This document shows, piece after piece, positions 63,546 through 64,000 of a DNA stretch of 64,000 bases (positions are counted from its first letter, which is position 1; each line of letters opens with the position of its first letter). Source of the DNA: Rhodospirillaceae bacterium (GTDB lineage: Bacteria; Pseudomonadota; Alphaproteobacteria; Rhodospirillales; JABHCV01); assembly GCA_018671895.1 (NCBI GenBank), contig JABHGV010000070.1:62001-126000 (forward strand). The letters run 5' to 3'. The translations under genes and the position numbers were made by a program. The notes beneath the pieces are model-generated. The model was given only the letters and a program-made list of their open reading frames with translations, ran no database searches and was not told the origin of the DNA.

Positions 63546-64000
63546 CTATGAGCGTGGCAGCAACAGGAAATAACGCCCGGACTGTTTCATCAGCCCGGCC
63601 CGTGTCGCAGCCTCATCACCGAAACCCCAGAACAGGTCACCGCGCACCGGTCCGGTAATGGCGCTGCCGGTATCCTGTGCAACGACCAGACGCTGTAATC
63701 TGAGCGACGGGTCAAGTGGGTCCGTGGTATCCAGCCAGATCGGCAACCCCAGCGGCAGGTAACGACGATCAACGGCAAGGCTGCGCCCGGCCGTCAACGA
63801 CACGCCCTGGGCCCCGACCGGCCCGGCATCAGCAGGCAGCGACTTCAACGCGCCGCCGACAACCCGGAAGAAAATAAACGACAGGTTCGATGCCATCAGT
63901 TCGCGTGCACGGCCCGGGTTGTCGACCATCCAGGCACGGATCGATTGCATCGATACGCGCTCCAGGGTCATCTCACCCATATCGACAAGCGCGCGCCCGA
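63546..64000 (-). CDS. Membrane-bound lytic murein transglycosylase MltA (partial, N-terminus beyond window)
   Basis: Only the C-terminal 150 residues are visible. They contain the 3D domain of MltA: SLTAGRSLAVDRRYLPLGLP and VAQDTGSAITGPVRGDLFWG, the Asp triad of the lytic enzyme, and MSLQ-like SMQSIRAWMVDNPGRARELM. MltA cleaves peptidoglycan to 1,6-anhydro ends. The gene starts beyond 64000. It usually neighbours smr; here lutABC lies between. Confidence 0.9.
   Translation of the reverse strand, partial: GRALVDMGEMTLERVSMQSIRAWMVDNPGRARELMASNLSFIFFRVVGGALKSLPADAGPVGAQGVSLTAGRSLAVDRRYLPLGLPIWLDTTDPLDPSLRLQRLVVAQDTGSAITGPVRGDLFWGFGDEAATRAGLMKQSGRYFLLLPRS

Noticed and set aside
1-64000. tRNA genes, rRNA genes, CRISPR arrays, complete insertion sequences or prophage
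   Set aside because: I saw no cloverleaf, no regularly spaced repeats, and no transposase, integrase or phage structural gene on either strand.

Overview
This 64 kb window is a dense piece of bacterial chromosome with about 68 protein genes, no rRNA, tRNA or CRISPR array that I can see, and no intergenic stretch above about 270 bp. It reads as an alphaproteobacterium, most likely Rhodospirillales or a relative. The reasons are the conserved alphaproteobacterial gene orders maeB-mutS-glnD-murJ-trpS-nfuA-tsaB-rimI-fur-miaB, dnaJ-dnaK-grpE-hrcA-rph-rdgB-hemW-lppC-rsmI-yraN-gshB-comM and hisE-hisF-hisA-hisH-hisB-hslV-hslU-smr-mltA, plus a MucR/Ros regulator. These orders are recalled, not searched.

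Layout. 1-12.2 kb: miaB (cut by the window start), fur, mucR, a TusA-like sulfurtransferase, rimI and tsaB; then an accessory block (D-Ala-D-Ala dipeptidase, RutE-type nitroreductase, polysaccharide deacetylase, Bax-like glucosaminidase); then nfuA, trpS and murJ; then a three-gene cassette on the opposite strand with two DsrC-family genes flanking an antitoxin-like gene. 12.2-23.1 kb: an acidic-tailed protein coupled to glnD, then mutS, a small stress-like protein, the malic enzyme maeB and a PiT phosphate transporter. 23.1-29.6 kb: macrodomain hydrolase, ppa, an AmpG-like transporter, a GT9 glycosyltransferase, typA and a PfkB sugar/adenosine kinase. 29.8-33.6 kb: a repeat-containing secreted protein coupled to an orphan histidine kinase, an EI24 membrane protein, a bactofilin and a lipoprotein. 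33.6-43.2 kb: nth, dapB, the dnaJ-dnaK-grpE-hrcA chaperone group, rph, rdgB and hemW. 43.2-52.8 kb: lppC divergent from rsmI-yraN-BON lipoprotein-sirB1-like-gshB-membrane methyltransferase-like, a proline-rich protein, comM and a GT-A-like glycosyltransferase. 52.8-57 kb: the histidine operon hisB-(membrane protein)-hisH-hisA-hisF-hisE-HIT. 57-64 kb: LysE exporter, hslVU, Xre regulator, smr, the lutABC lactate oxidation operon and mltA (cut by the window end).

Three things stand out beyond the housekeeping content. First, a dispersed palindromic repeat family (an arm centred on CTTCCAGA next to a small GC hairpin) fills several convergent gene junctions and forms two longer composite elements. 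Second, a 262 bp element with perfect 22 bp terminal inverted repeats sits inside the his operon between hisH and hisA, and a degenerate copy of its end lies upstream of miaB. Third, the cassette of a two-cysteine DsrC, an MbcA/ParS/Xre-like protein and a cysteine-free DsrC paralogue interrupts the conserved glnD-murJ order. A four-repeat exported protein translationally coupled to an orphan sensor kinase is a further candidate system.
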